Counted from the stretch's first letter, positions 22,727 through 29,761 are shown. The stretch is DNA of 29,857 nucleotides from DASWED01 sp036394995 (GCA_036394995.1 DASWED010000056.1:1-29857), one strand, 5' to 3'. Numbers and translations: made by a program. The notes: a model not told the origin generated them from the sequence alone.

Positions 22727-23605
22727 ATGAAGGTCAGCAAGGCGGTCATCCCCGCGGCGGGCCTGGGGACGCGGTTCCTGCCCGCGACGAAGGCCCAGCC
22801 CAAGGAGATGCTCCCGATCCTGGACAAGCCGGCCATCCAGTACGTGGTGGAGGAGGCCGTCCGGGCCGGGATCACCGACATCCTCATCGTGACCGGCCGG
22901 GGCAAGCGGACCATCGAGGACCACTTCGACCGTTCGTTCGAGCTCGAGTACTACCTGCAGCAGAAGGGCAAGCACGATCTCCTGGAGGAGCTGAAGCGGG
23001 TCGGCGAGGACGCGGTCATCCACTACATCCGCCAGCGCGATCCCCAGGGGCTGGGCAACGCCGTCGCGGTGGCCGAGCCCCATGTGGGCGGGCACCCGTT
23101 CGCCTGCCTGCTGGGGGACGACATCATGGCCGAGACGAACCCCCTGCTCCAGCAGATGCTGAAGGTCCACGAACGTTACGGGCGGAGCGTGATCGCGGTC
23201 CAGGAGGTCCCGAAGAGCGAGATCTCGCTGTACGGATGCATCCAGCCGGAGTTCGTCGAGGACAACGTGGCCCGGATCGTGTCGATCATCGAGAAGCCCG
23301 ATCCGGGCGACGCGCCGTCGAACCTCGCGGCGATCGGCCGGTACGTCCTGACCCCGGAGATCTTCGACGCCCTGCGCGAGATCGAGCCCGGCGTCGGCGG
23401 CGAGGTCCAGCTCACCGACGCGCTGAACCGCCTGGCCCAGGAGCAGGCCGTGTACGCGTTCGTGTTCGAGGGCGGGCGCTACGACATCGGGAACAAGCTC
23501 GACTACCTCAAGGCCACCGTGGAGCTCGCGATCGACCGCGACGACGTCGGCAAGGAGTTCCGGGAGTTCCTGGCCGACCTGGTGCAGCGGCGCAAGCTCC
23601 TGTAG
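22727..23605 (+). CDS. galU: UTP-glucose-1-phosphate uridylyltransferase
   Basis: This 292-residue cytoplasmic enzyme makes UDP-glucose from UTP and glucose-1-phosphate. The nucleotide-binding start is VIPAAGLGTRFLPATKAQPKEMLP (residues 8-30). Further GalU blocks are KPAIQYVVEEAVRAGI, QRDPQGLGNAV, LLGDDIM, GGEVQLTDAL and RYDIGNKLDYLKA, all in the expected order, and length is normal. The product feeds glycan and lipoglycan assembly, which fits the membrane glycosyltransferases in the same window. A weak GAGGGT lies upstream of the ATG at 22727. It converges on the 95-residue gene with an 18-bp gap. Confidence 0.97.
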   Translation: MKVSKAVIPAAGLGTRFLPATKAQPKEMLPILDKPAIQYVVEEAVRAGITDILIVTGRGKRTIEDHFDRSFELEYYLQQKGKHDLLEELKRVGEDAVIHYIRQRDPQGLGNAVAVAEPHVGGHPFACLLGDDIMAETNPLLQQMLKVHERYGRSVIAVQEVPKSEISLYGCIQPEFVEDNVARIVSIIEKPDPGDAPSNLAAIGRYVLTPEIFDALREIEPGVGGEVQLTDALNRLAQEQAVYAFVFEGGRYDIGNKLDYLKATVELAIDRDDVGKEFREFLADLVQRRKLL

Positions 23606-23623
23606 GGCGGCCGCTGCGGCGGG

Positions 23624-23911
23624 TCACGGGGTCGCGAGGTGCTCCACCAGGCGCCGGGCGTAGGCGTCCTCCCACCGTTCGCTCGACGGGTTCGCGGTGA
23701 CGTCCTTGTCGCACTGCACCAGCAGCCACACCAGCTCGCTGCGGACGGGCTTCGCGCCCAGGAGGTCGGGGAGCTCGGAGAGGTCGATCAGCCAGTCCGC
23801 GTACCACGACGCCCAGTCCGGGTCGTCGCCGTCCACGATCCGGTACACGGTGTGGTGCGTCTCCCCGGCCTCGTGCAGGAGCTCAGCGATCCTCGACTCA
23901 CGATCGTCCAC
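23624..23911 (-). CDS. 95-residue conserved-looking soluble protein
   Basis: The frame is open upstream, but the GTG at 23911 is preceded by an ideal AAGGAGG, which fixes the start. The protein begins VDDRESRIAELLHEAGETHHTV, followed by DGDDPDWASWYADWLI and a second half with RSELVWLLVQCDKD and YARRLVEHL. It is acidic, aromatic-rich, with one Cys and no membrane segment. Small proteins with a 'DPDWa.WYA.WL' core occur in many actinobacteria without known function; this resemblance is from memory. It lies between galU and moeA, on the opposite strand to both. Confidence 0.75.
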   Translation of the reverse strand: MDDRESRIAELLHEAGETHHTVYRIVDGDDPDWASWYADWLIDLSELPDLLGAKPVRSELVWLLVQCDKDVTANPSSERWEDAYARRLVEHLATP

Positions 23912-23993
23912 GTCCGCCTCCTTTTCCGGTGAGGTCCGCGCCGGCCGCGCGGCGTTACATCGAACGGAGTCAGGATCCGCCATGCCCGACGGA

Positions 23994-23999
23994 TAGACT
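23994..23999 (+). promoter_or_regulatory. -10 box TAGACT, leaderless start of moeA
   Basis: TAGACT ends 6 nt before the ATG at 24006, so the transcript would begin at the start codon. It would drive moeA and moaC. Confidence 0.55.
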
Positions 24000-24005
24000 G
24001 CGGGA

Positions 24006-25280
24006 ATGGCGCAGGCGCGATCCGGGGACGAGCACGGCCATCACCACGGGCCCGCCACCGGGATGCTTCGGGTGGACGAGGCCAGGCAGCAGATCCTGGA
24101 CGCCATCCAGCCGCTGGCCCCCATCGACCTGCCGCTGCAGGAGGCCCACGGATGCGTGGTGGCGGCCGACGCCATCGCCCAGGGCCACCTCCCGGAGTTC
24201 TCGTCCTCGGCCATGGACGGGTACGCCTGCCGGTCGCACGACGTCGCCGAGGCATCGCCGGAGCATCCGGTGACGCTCCGCGTGGTGGGGCTGGCCCGGA
24301 TCGGCCGCCGGCCCGACGCGACGGTCGGCGGGGGCGAGGCCGTTCGCATCGACACCGGCGCGCCCATGCCGGCGGGCGCCGACTGCGTGGCTCCCATCGA
24401 ATACGCGGAAGCCACCGGGGACGGGGTTCGGATCGTTCGTGAGTTCGCCGAGGGCCGGAACGTCCGGTCCGCCGGGGAGGACGTCCGGTCCGGGCAGGTC
24501 CTGGTCCCCGCGGGCCGGCGGCTGTCGGGCGCCGAGCTGGGCCTGCTGGCCATCTCGGGTCATCCCCACGTGCTGGCCCACCCCCGCCCCCGGGTCATCG
24601 TGCTGTCCACCGGCGACGAGCTGGTGGAGCCGTGGCAGAAGCCCGCGTTCGGGCAGGTCCGGGACTCGAACTCGTTCACGATCTTCGGCGGCCTCCGCGA
24701 GGCCGGGGCCGTCCCCTACCTCGGCGGGATCGTCCGGGACGAACCCGAGCACCTCAAGGAGGCCATCCTGTCGCACCTGGTCCAGGCCGACGCGTACATC
24801 TCGAGCGGGGGGGTGTCGGTGGGGGAGCGCGACGTGGTGAAGCGGGCCTTCTTCCGTCGCGGCGAGGTGGAGTTCTTCCGGGTGGCCATGCAGCCCGGCA
24901 TGCCCCAGGCATTCGGGATGATCGAGGGCAAACCGTTCTTCGGGCTCCCCGGCAACCCCGTGTCGGTCTTCGTGTCGTTCGAGGTGTTCGTTCGGCCGGC
25001 CATCCTGAAGCTCATGGGACGGACCGACCTCCTCCGGCCGGAGGTCACCGCCCGGCTCACCGGGGAGATCTCGGGGCCCCGGGACCGCATGCAGTTCGCC
25101 AGGGTGGTCGTCCGCCGGGGCCCGGACGGCTGGGAGGCCGAGTCCACCGGGGGCGCCGGGTCGAACCTGATCTCGACGGTGGCTCGGGCCAACGGGCTGG
25201 CCATGATCCCGGCGGGACAGGAGACGGCCCCGGCGGGCTCGGAGGTCAGGGTCATGGTGTTCCGGGCCCTGGAGGCCTGA
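24006..25280 (+). CDS. moeA: Molybdopterin molybdenumtransferase MoeA / gephyrin-like Glp
   Basis: This 424-residue protein inserts molybdate into adenylated molybdopterin; actinobacteria also use MoeA-like 'Glp' proteins in cell division. Motifs in order are SSSAMDGYA (residues 66-74), IDTGAPMPAGADC, VIVLSTGDEL, SGGVSVGERDVVK and FGLPGNPVSVFVSFEVFVRP, so the catalytic Asp/Glu/Thr positions appear intact. The segment MQPGMPQAFG has Met where most relatives have Lys (PGKP). A His-rich stretch HGHHHG sits at residues 10-15. The ATG at 24006 follows a TAGACT box and seems leaderless. moaC starts at the next base after its stop. With a SepX/GlpR-like gene just downstream, a dual role is possible but not shown. 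Confidence 0.92.
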   Translation: MAQARSGDEHGHHHGPATGMLRVDEARQQILDAIQPLAPIDLPLQEAHGCVVAADAIAQGHLPEFSSSAMDGYACRSHDVAEASPEHPVTLRVVGLARIGRRPDATVGGGEAVRIDTGAPMPAGADCVAPIEYAEATGDGVRIVREFAEGRNVRSAGEDVRSGQVLVPAGRRLSGAELGLLAISGHPHVLAHPRPRVIVLSTGDELVEPWQKPAFGQVRDSNSFTIFGGLREAGAVPYLGGIVRDEPEHLKEAILSHLVQADAYISSGGVSVGERDVVKRAFFRRGEVEFFRVAMQPGMPQAFGMIEGKPFFGLPGNPVSVFVSFEVFVRPAILKLMGRTDLLRPEVTARLTGEISGPRDRMQFARVVVRRGPDGWEAESTGGAGSNLISTVARANGLAMIPAGQETAPAGSEVRVMVFRALEA

Positions 25281-25745
25281 GTGCCGCCCGACGACGCCGC
25301 CCGCATGGTGGAGGTCGGCGCGAAGGAGGTCACCGAGCGGGAGGCCGTGGCCGAGGCGGTGCTGCGAACGACCGCCGACGCGGTGCGGCACCTCATGGAG
25401 GGGACCCGCAAGGGGAACCCGCTGGAGGCGGCCCGCATCGCCGGGGTGATGGGCGTCAAGCGGACCCCGGACCTCCTGCCCTTCTGCCACCCCCTGGCGG
25501 TCACGGGCGCCGAGGTCGTGGTCGAACCGGACCCCGACGCGGGATCCGTTCGGGTCCGGGCCACCGTGCGGGCCCGGGACCGGACGGGGGTCGAGATGGA
25601 GGCCCTCACGGCCGCCGCCGTGGCGGCCCTGTCGCTGTACGACACGGCGAAGGAGTTCCACCGTTCGGCCGAGATCACCGGCATCCGCCTGCTGTCCAAG
25701 CGCGGCGGCAAGAGCGGGGACTACTCGGCCGGCCAATCGTCGTAG
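25281..25745 (+). CDS. moaC: Cyclic pyranopterin monophosphate synthase MoaC
   Basis: This 154-residue enzyme acts with MoaA in the first step of molybdenum cofactor synthesis. It reads ARMVEVGAKEVTEREAVAEA, KGNPLEAARIAGVMGVKRTPDLLPFCHPLAVTG in two blocks, then GVEMEALTAAAVAAL, YDTAK and LLSKRGGKSGDY. The catalytic His (CHPL), the two Glu of GVEMEAL and the Asp/Lys of YDTAK are in place. The GTG start directly abuts the moeA stop, so the two form an operon. No moaA, moaB or moaE is in the window. Confidence 0.95.
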   Translation: MPPDDAARMVEVGAKEVTEREAVAEAVLRTTADAVRHLMEGTRKGNPLEAARIAGVMGVKRTPDLLPFCHPLAVTGAEVVVEPDPDAGSVRVRATVRARDRTGVEMEALTAAAVAALSLYDTAKEFHRSAEITGIRLLSKRGGKSGDYSAGQSS

Positions 25746-25823
25746 TCGCGCAGCGGGGCTCGGCCGGCCCGGCCGGACCAGGGACGCCGTCGGACGGAAA
25801 TTTCATCGATGGTATTTCCCGGC

Positions 25824-25866
25824 CCCATATGTTGTGTTACCGTCCATGCCCAGCCCACATGTTGTG
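25824..25866. repeat. Two 13-bp direct repeats, CCCAYATGTTGTG, exactly 30 bp apart
   Basis: CCCATATGTTGTG (25824-25836) and CCCACATGTTGTG (25854-25866) differ at one base. The second copy is part of the near-palindrome CCACATGTTGTGG. The first abuts the -10 box and the second lies just past the predicted transcription start, so both are placed like operator sites. Confidence 0.6.
25835..25843 (+). promoter_or_regulatory. Extended -10 promoter TGTTACCGT before the SepX/GlpR-like gene
   Basis: TGnTANNNT is matched exactly. Transcription would start near 25850, with a leader of about 52 nt to the ATG at 25902. No good -35 is seen, as expected for extended -10 promoters. The box is flanked by the 13-bp repeats. 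Confidence 0.5.
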
Positions 25867-25901
25867 GCCGACACCGGGGAAACGGCAGACAGGGGGCGGG
25901 G

Positions 25902-26453
25902 ATGGATTGGATATTGATCGGAGCGTTGGTCATCATCTGGACCGCGTACTTCTTCCCCACTCGAGACCGGCGTGGTCGCGCGCGCTCGAGCGTGGACCAG
26001 TTCGAGAGGGATATGGGGTTGCTGGAACAGACAGAGAAGGCCACGGGGCGCTGGATCGTCGCTCCGCGCAAGGGCGAGCCGTTCGTGGGGAGGCAGGAAC
26101 GCGCGCTGGCCCGGGCCCGTGGCCGTCGCCGCAAGATCCTGGTGTTCCTGCTGGAAGCCCTGACCCTGACCCTCCTCATCGGCATCTTCCCGCCGCTGCA
26201 CGGGATGTGGATCGCCTCGGCGGCGCTGTTCCTGATGCTTTCCGGGTACGTCTGGCTGCTCGTGGAGTTCAAGGGCCGCGAGGCCGCGAGGCCCAGGGTG
26301 GACCGGTCCGGGCGAGCGACGCTGGTCGACGTGCCGCTGGGGCCGGCGGCCCCCGACCCCGACAAGGAGCTCCCGTGGCTCCGCGACGGCGACATCGTCC
26401 ACGTGCGGGTCCATTCCGCCCACGACCTCGAGCTCGCCGGCATCACCGTCTAG
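25902..26453 (+). CDS. SepX/GlpR-like divisome membrane protein (putative)
   Basis: This 183-residue protein has an N-terminal helix (about residues 3-19: ILIGALVIIWTAYFFP), a basic turn RDRRGRARSSVDQF, a cytoplasmic stretch with APRKGEPFVGRQERALARARGRRRK, then two helices (about 79-96 and 102-122) and an ~60-residue soluble tail. The 'W..y..P..R' motif after the first helix, the Arg-rich run and the helix pair match the layout of streptomycete SepX and corynebacterial GlpR, the membrane receptor of the MoeA-like division protein Glp. Position just downstream of moeA-moaC supports this. The ATG at 25902 follows GGGGGCGGGG; upstream in-frame ATG at 25809 lies in the promoter. Similarity is weak by eye. 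Confidence 0.6.
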   Translation: MDWILIGALVIIWTAYFFPTRDRRGRARSSVDQFERDMGLLEQTEKATGRWIVAPRKGEPFVGRQERALARARGRRRKILVFLLEALTLTLLIGIFPPLHGMWIASAALFLMLSGYVWLLVEFKGREAARPRVDRSGRATLVDVPLGPAAPDPDKELPWLRDGDIVHVRVHSAHDLELAGITV

Positions 26454-26523
26454 TCGGTCCCCGCTCGCCGGCTCGGCGTCCTCGCCACTCGTCCTTCGTC
26501 GGCGCCCCGCCCGCGACACCGAT

Positions 26524-26529
26524 TACCAT
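26524..26529 (+). promoter_or_regulatory. -10 box TACCAT for the translin-like gene
   Basis: TACCAT ends 8 nt before the GTG at 26538, with no ribosome site between. Confidence 0.5.
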
Positions 26530-26537
26530 CCCGTGAC

Positions 26538-27257
26538 GTGGATCTCGAGCACGTGGCCCGGGAGTTCCGGGAGGAGTTCGACCGGAAGATGACGGCGCGG
26601 GAGCGCGCCCTGGCGGCGTCCCGGCGGGCCATCCGCAGCAGCGCGAACGCCATCCGGGCCCTGCACCGCGCGGAGCGCGACCGGGCCCGGGAGCTCATGG
26701 AGGAGGCCCGGGCGGCCATCGCCGACGGGATGGCCGCGGTGGCCGAGCACCCCGACGTGGCGAACGCCGGGTTCCTCCAGGACGCCCAGAAGGAGTACGT
26801 GGAGGCCCGGTTCACGGAGGCCATCATCGACGGCGCGACCGAGCCGCCGTCGCCCCAGGAGATGGGCGTGGCGCCGGCCCCCTACCTGAACGGGATGTCC
26901 GAGGCGATCGGGGAGACCCGCCGCCACATCCTGGACCTCCTGCGCAAGGGCGACGTGGCCACCAGCGAACGGATGCTCGAGTCCATGGACGACATCTACT
27001 ACGTGCTGGCGTCCATGGACTATCCCGACGCCATCACCGGGAACCTCCGCCGCTCCACCGACGTGGCCCGTTCGATCATGGAGAAGACCCGGGGCGACCT
27101 GTCGCTGGCCCTGGTCCAGCGCGACCTCCGCCAGGCCCTCGACCGCCACACCCGCGCCGTGCTCGACCGGGGCTCGCTTCCGGACGCGGTCTCCCCGGAC
27201 GTCGAACCTTCGACCTCGGGCCCCGGGCCGTTGACCGCCGGCGAGGCCTCCGCGTAG
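26538..27257 (+). CDS. Translin-family protein (putative)
   Basis: This 239-residue, all-helical, soluble protein has the translin/TRAX pattern: an N-terminal helix pair with REEFDRKMTARERALAASRR, then RAIRSSANAIRALHR; KEYVEARF (E86, E89); PYLNGMSEAIGETRRHILDLLRKGD; MDDIYYVLASMDYP; and LRRSTDVARSIMEKTRGDL near the end. Translin and TRAX bind or cut RNA/DNA in eukaryotes, with acidic residues of the EYxEA type catalytic in TRAX; archaeal and a few bacterial relatives (COG2178) are uncharacterised. The GTG at 26538 follows a TACCAT box and appears leaderless. It is unlinked to RNA-processing genes here. The family call is inferred from helix motifs. Confidence 0.75.
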   Translation: MDLEHVAREFREEFDRKMTARERALAASRRAIRSSANAIRALHRAERDRARELMEEARAAIADGMAAVAEHPDVANAGFLQDAQKEYVEARFTEAIIDGATEPPSPQEMGVAPAPYLNGMSEAIGETRRHILDLLRKGDVATSERMLESMDDIYYVLASMDYPDAITGNLRRSTDVARSIMEKTRGDLSLALVQRDLRQALDRHTRAVLDRGSLPDAVSPDVEPSTSGPGPLTAGEASA

Positions 27258-27260
27258 CCT
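27255..27260 (+). promoter_or_regulatory. -10 box TAGCCT overlapping the translin-like stop codon
   Basis: TAGCCT contains the TAG stop of the upstream gene as its first three bases. Transcription would begin near 27267, about 29 nt before the ATG at 27296, leaving room for the GAGGGGATC ribosome site. Confidence 0.4.
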
Positions 27261-27295
27261 GGGCCCGCCCGCCGACCGAGGGGATCGAACGCGCA

Positions 27296-28210
27296 ATGCG
27301 TAGAGGGGGACGCGCGGCCGTCACCGCATGGGCGCTGGCGGTCTCGATCACACAGGTCGTCACCGGCGCCGTGGCGCACGCCGCACCTGCGTCCGTGGTC
27401 GACATGCCCCGCCACGGCGACATCGAACACGGACCGTGGACCCTGGGCTACCGGTCGTACGGGTCCGACGGCCTCAGGGTCTTCCGGATCGACTACCGCG
27501 AGCAGCGCATGGCGTCCTCGGTCTCGCTCCCCCAGATCAGGGTGGACTACCCGGACGGGAAGCAATTCGACGACCAGCTGGGGCTCGGGGACCTCCCCGC
27601 CCGGTGGGTGCACATGCGGCCGCACGGCGCCGGGTTCGACCTCCGGGCGCTGTACCTCGACGACGAATGGCCGCAGGAGTGCAGCTACCGCTACGTCATG
27701 ACCTACCGGTTCACGGCCGGCGGCGAGATCGATCCTCGCGTCTGGATCTCGGGCCCGGGGTGCGGGCCGGCGGCGCACTACCACCTGTCCTGGCGGGTGG
27801 ACCTCGACGTGTACGGGTCCGAGGCGGACGCGTTCCGCTACTACCGGTCGAGGTGGCGCCTGCCGCCGTCCGAGGGCCTGTTCCCGGAACGCGAGCGGGG
27901 GGAGCACGGGCGGGCCCAGTGGAAGGTGGTCGACCTGGAGAGCGGGACCCGGGCGGTCCGGGTGGTGCCGACGTTCCCGGGTCGGGGGTTCGTCACCGCG
28001 GTGCACTACGTGGAGGGCCAGGGGGACCGGGACCTCCATGCGGTGACGTTCCCGGCGCGGTTCGTCGACGGGGAGGGTGTGCAGCAGACCGACGTGGTCG
28101 CCTGGTACCGGCTCGAGGTTACGCTCCGCCGCGCCGACGGCTGCCCGACCCGGTGCCCCGACCCCACGCGCGTGGGGTTCCGGCTGGTGTCGTCCGGTTT
28201 CGTGTCCTAG
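27296..28210 (+). CDS. Secreted copper-amine-oxidase-like protein with degenerate active site
   Basis: This 304-residue exported protein has a signal peptide (residues 1-30, ending AVAHAA-PA). The body is beta-rich and resembles the catalytic domain of copper amine oxidases: CSYRYVMTYRFTAGGEIDPRV (residues 129-149) aligns with the strand that carries the cofactor motif N-Y-[DE]-Y, and HYHLSWRVDLDVYG (161-174) with the copper-binding H-x-H strand followed by 'fR.D.dVDG'. The Tyr is kept (S-Y-R-Y) but the Asn and acidic residue are replaced. Tyr to HxH spacing is also shorter (30 versus about 50). It may not be an active oxidase. The ATG at 27296 follows GAGGGGATC. Remote similarity judged by eye. 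Confidence 0.6.
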   Translation: MRRGGRAAVTAWALAVSITQVVTGAVAHAAPASVVDMPRHGDIEHGPWTLGYRSYGSDGLRVFRIDYREQRMASSVSLPQIRVDYPDGKQFDDQLGLGDLPARWVHMRPHGAGFDLRALYLDDEWPQECSYRYVMTYRFTAGGEIDPRVWISGPGCGPAAHYHLSWRVDLDVYGSEADAFRYYRSRWRLPPSEGLFPERERGEHGRAQWKVVDLESGTRAVRVVPTFPGRGFVTAVHYVEGQGDRDLHAVTFPARFVDGEGVQQTDVVAWYRLEVTLRRADGCPTRCPDPTRVGFRLVSSGFVS

Positions 28211-28229
28211 GGTCCGGGCCGCGGGCCAG

Positions 28230-29042
28230 TCACACCACGCGCAGCGGACCGAGGAAGGCGTCGGCTGTGGGGCGATCCCCTTCGACGGTGATGTCGCCGC
28301 GCGCCTCGGCTTCCGCGAACGTGGCCCGGGCCGCGGCGGTCAGCACGAACGCGGGGGCCGGGCCGGAGATCGTGGCCTCGGGAACGGGGCCGCCCGGACC
28401 GTCGGGCGGCGGTTCGCCGAAGCCGGCCCGCCCGGAGCGGAAATCCGCCCACCACGGCTGGAGCGGGACCCGGGAGAGGTCGATCCTGATCCGGCCGGCG
28501 CGACCGGTCAGGGAGGGGAGGACCGAGGTCTCCGCGGCGAACAGGACGAACCCGGCCACCGTGGCGAGATCGGCCGTCTCGTCGGCCATGCCCAGCGCCC
28601 GCCGGATGTCCTGCCGGTGCACCCATTCGTCGAACGGGCGGGACCACGCGAACATCGCGGCGGGTCCCTTGCCCCACATCGTCGGGACCCTCAGGCGAAA
28701 CGCCGCGGCGGGGGCGGCCTTGAGCAGGGCCCGGAGGCGCCGTCCCCAGGCGTCGAGCGCCAGGAGGATCTCCGGGATGGGTCGGTCGGCGAACTTCCCC
28801 ACCACGCGGTCGTTCCACCGTTCGAGCTTCTCGCTGGACGTGAAGATCTTCGGGAAGATCGCACCGGTCACCGAGGCCCGGTCGACGGTGATGAGGTGCG
28901 CGGCCACCTCGCGGATCCGCCACCGCGGGAGGGCCTCGACCTCCCACTGGGCGGGCTCGAGCGACCGGAGCAGCGCGAGGGTGCGGAGCCGCTCCATCCG
29001 GGTGCCCCGGAGGATCTCGTCCTTGGTCACGGGAACGTCCAC
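28230..29042 (-). CDS. Maleylpyruvate isomerase-type mycothiol-dependent DinB protein
   Basis: This 270-residue cytoplasmic protein belongs to the DinB_2/MDMPI fold used by actinobacteria for mycothiol-linked chemistry. WRIREVAAHLI (H49) and RPFDEWVHRQDIRRALG (D138, H142) are the expected metal-binding helices; relatives usually have Glu-x3-His, so Asp here is a variant. The C-terminal half, from PLQPWWADF to ITVEGDRPTADAFLG, resembles the SCP2-like or MDMPI_C domain. The GTG at 29042 sits 8 nt after TATCCT, so the message seems leaderless; a second GTG lies four codons inside. Substrate unknown. It is divergent from the PH-like gene and converges on the amine-oxidase-like gene. Confidence 0.88.
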   Translation of the reverse strand: MDVPVTKDEILRGTRMERLRTLALLRSLEPAQWEVEALPRWRIREVAAHLITVDRASVTGAIFPKIFTSSEKLERWNDRVVGKFADRPIPEILLALDAWGRRLRALLKAAPAAAFRLRVPTMWGKGPAAMFAWSRPFDEWVHRQDIRRALGMADETADLATVAGFVLFAAETSVLPSLTGRAGRIRIDLSRVPLQPWWADFRSGRAGFGEPPPDGPGGPVPEATISGPAPAFVLTAAARATFAEAEARGDITVEGDRPTADAFLGPLRVV

Positions 29043-29050
29043 GTGGAACG

Positions 29051-29056
29051 AGGATA
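29051..29056 (-). promoter_or_regulatory. -10 box TATCCT for the DinB/MDMPI gene
   Basis: TATCCT on the minus strand ends 8 nt before the GTG at 29042, with no ribosome site in the gap. Confidence 0.5.
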
Positions 29057-29085
29057 CGGATGGCGCGCGCCCGGCGCTTCGCTGC

Positions 29086-29091
29086 TACCCT
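29086..29091 (+). promoter_or_regulatory. -10 box TACCCT for the PH-like gene
   Basis: TACCCT would start transcription near 29098, leaving a ~31-nt leader that holds AGGAGGGGG. This is a leadered contrast to the neighbouring leaderless starts. Confidence 0.4.
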
Positions 29092-29128
29092 TGCCCCCGG
29101 CCGTCCCTATGAGAAGAAGGAGGGGGAT

Positions 29129-29614
29129 ATGGCGTTTCGCAAGGAGAAGATCAAGGAGCAGTTCAACGCGGTGATCCCGCCGGCGCTCGAGCCCGGCGAG
29201 CAGGTCCTCGGCGGTGTGTACTGCCAGACCGGCCCCAGCCCGTGGCTGCAGGGCGGCGTGGGCCTGCTGATCATGCTGCTGATGGGGGCGAAGTGGTACT
29301 ACCTCGTGGTCACGGACCGCCGTCTGCTGTGGTTCCGGGGCAGCATGTGGACCCAGCGCCCCAAGGGCCAGGTGGAGGCCGACCCGCGGAGCCAGGTCCA
29401 GATCCACGACGTGGACGTTGACAACGTGATCTGGAGCAAGTTCCGGGTCCAGCGCCCCACCGGCAAGGACGTCCGCGTGAACATCCACCGCATCTGGCGC
29501 GACGAGGTCCAGGCCCTGATGCCGCTCCTCACCGCCCAGCCGGCCCAGCCGGGGCAGCCCGGAGCGCAGCTTCCCCCGCCGCCCCAGGCCCAGCCCGGTC
29601 AGTTCCAGGCCTAG
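29129..29614 (+). CDS. Small bacterial PH-like domain protein
   Basis: This 161-residue protein starts at the ATG at 29129 after AGGAGGGGGAT, an excellent ribosome site. The centre has a hydrophobic stretch (residues ~42-54, GGVGLLIMLLMGA) followed by WYYLVVTDRRLLWFRG, the strand-turn-strand of bacterial PH/GRAM-type domains ('.lvTdrRll...'). KGQVEADPRSQVQIHDVDVDNVI is the next set of strands. The tail is Gln/Pro-rich (AQPGQPGAQL). The role is unknown; such domains sit at membranes or bind proteins. A strong hairpin follows the stop. Confidence 0.75.
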   Translation: MAFRKEKIKEQFNAVIPPALEPGEQVLGGVYCQTGPSPWLQGGVGLLIMLLMGAKWYYLVVTDRRLLWFRGSMWTQRPKGQVEADPRSQVQIHDVDVDNVIWSKFRVQRPTGKDVRVNIHRIWRDEVQALMPLLTAQPAQPGQPGAQLPPPPQAQPGQFQA

Positions 29615-29630
29615 CCGCTGGAAGTCGCAC

Positions 29631-29665
29631 GAGGGGTCCCCGGCCGCGGTGCCGCGGGACCCCTC
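29631..29665 (+). terminator. Strong hairpin after the PH-like gene
   Basis: GAGGGGTCCC (29631-29640) and GGGACCCCTC (29656-29665) form a perfect 10-bp stem with a GC-rich 15-base loop. Only a single T follows at once, so it is a terminator without a U-tract, as is common in GC-rich actinobacteria. Confidence 0.65.
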
Positions 29666-29668
29666 TGC

Positions 29669-29674
29669 TACCCT
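29669..29674 (+). promoter_or_regulatory. Candidate -10 box TACCCT for tRNA-Ala
   Basis: TACCCT, and the overlapping TAGCCT (29674-29679), lie 9-14 bp before the mature tRNA 5' end and just after the upstream hairpin. Which one is used cannot be told. Confidence 0.4.
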
Positions 29675-29687
29675 AGCCTCGACCCTT

Positions 29688-29761
29688 GGGGGTGTAGCTC
29701 AGCCCGGTAGAGCGCTGCCTTCGCACGGCAGAGGTCAGGGGTTCAAATCCCCTCACCTCCA
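29688..29761 (+). tRNA. tRNA-Ala (anticodon CGC)
   Basis: A full cloverleaf folds: acceptor GGGGGTG with CACCTCC (one G-U pair), D-stem GCTC/GAGC, anticodon stem CTGCC/GGCAG around loop TTCGCAC (anticodon CGC, reading GCG), T-stem AGGGG/CCCCT around TTCAAAT. The discriminator A is followed by CCC rather than CCA, so the 3' CCA is not encoded and must be added after transcription. Confidence 0.95.

Noticed and set aside
25796..25819. Inverted repeat GGAAAT...ATTTCC after moaC as a terminator or operator
   Set aside because: The arms are only 6 bp with a 12-base spacer and no T-tract; too weak to call.
25869..25875. GACAC near the SepX/GlpR-like start, as a WhiA-type site
   Set aside because: A 5-base match is expected by chance many times in a window of this composition, and no WhiA-type context is visible.
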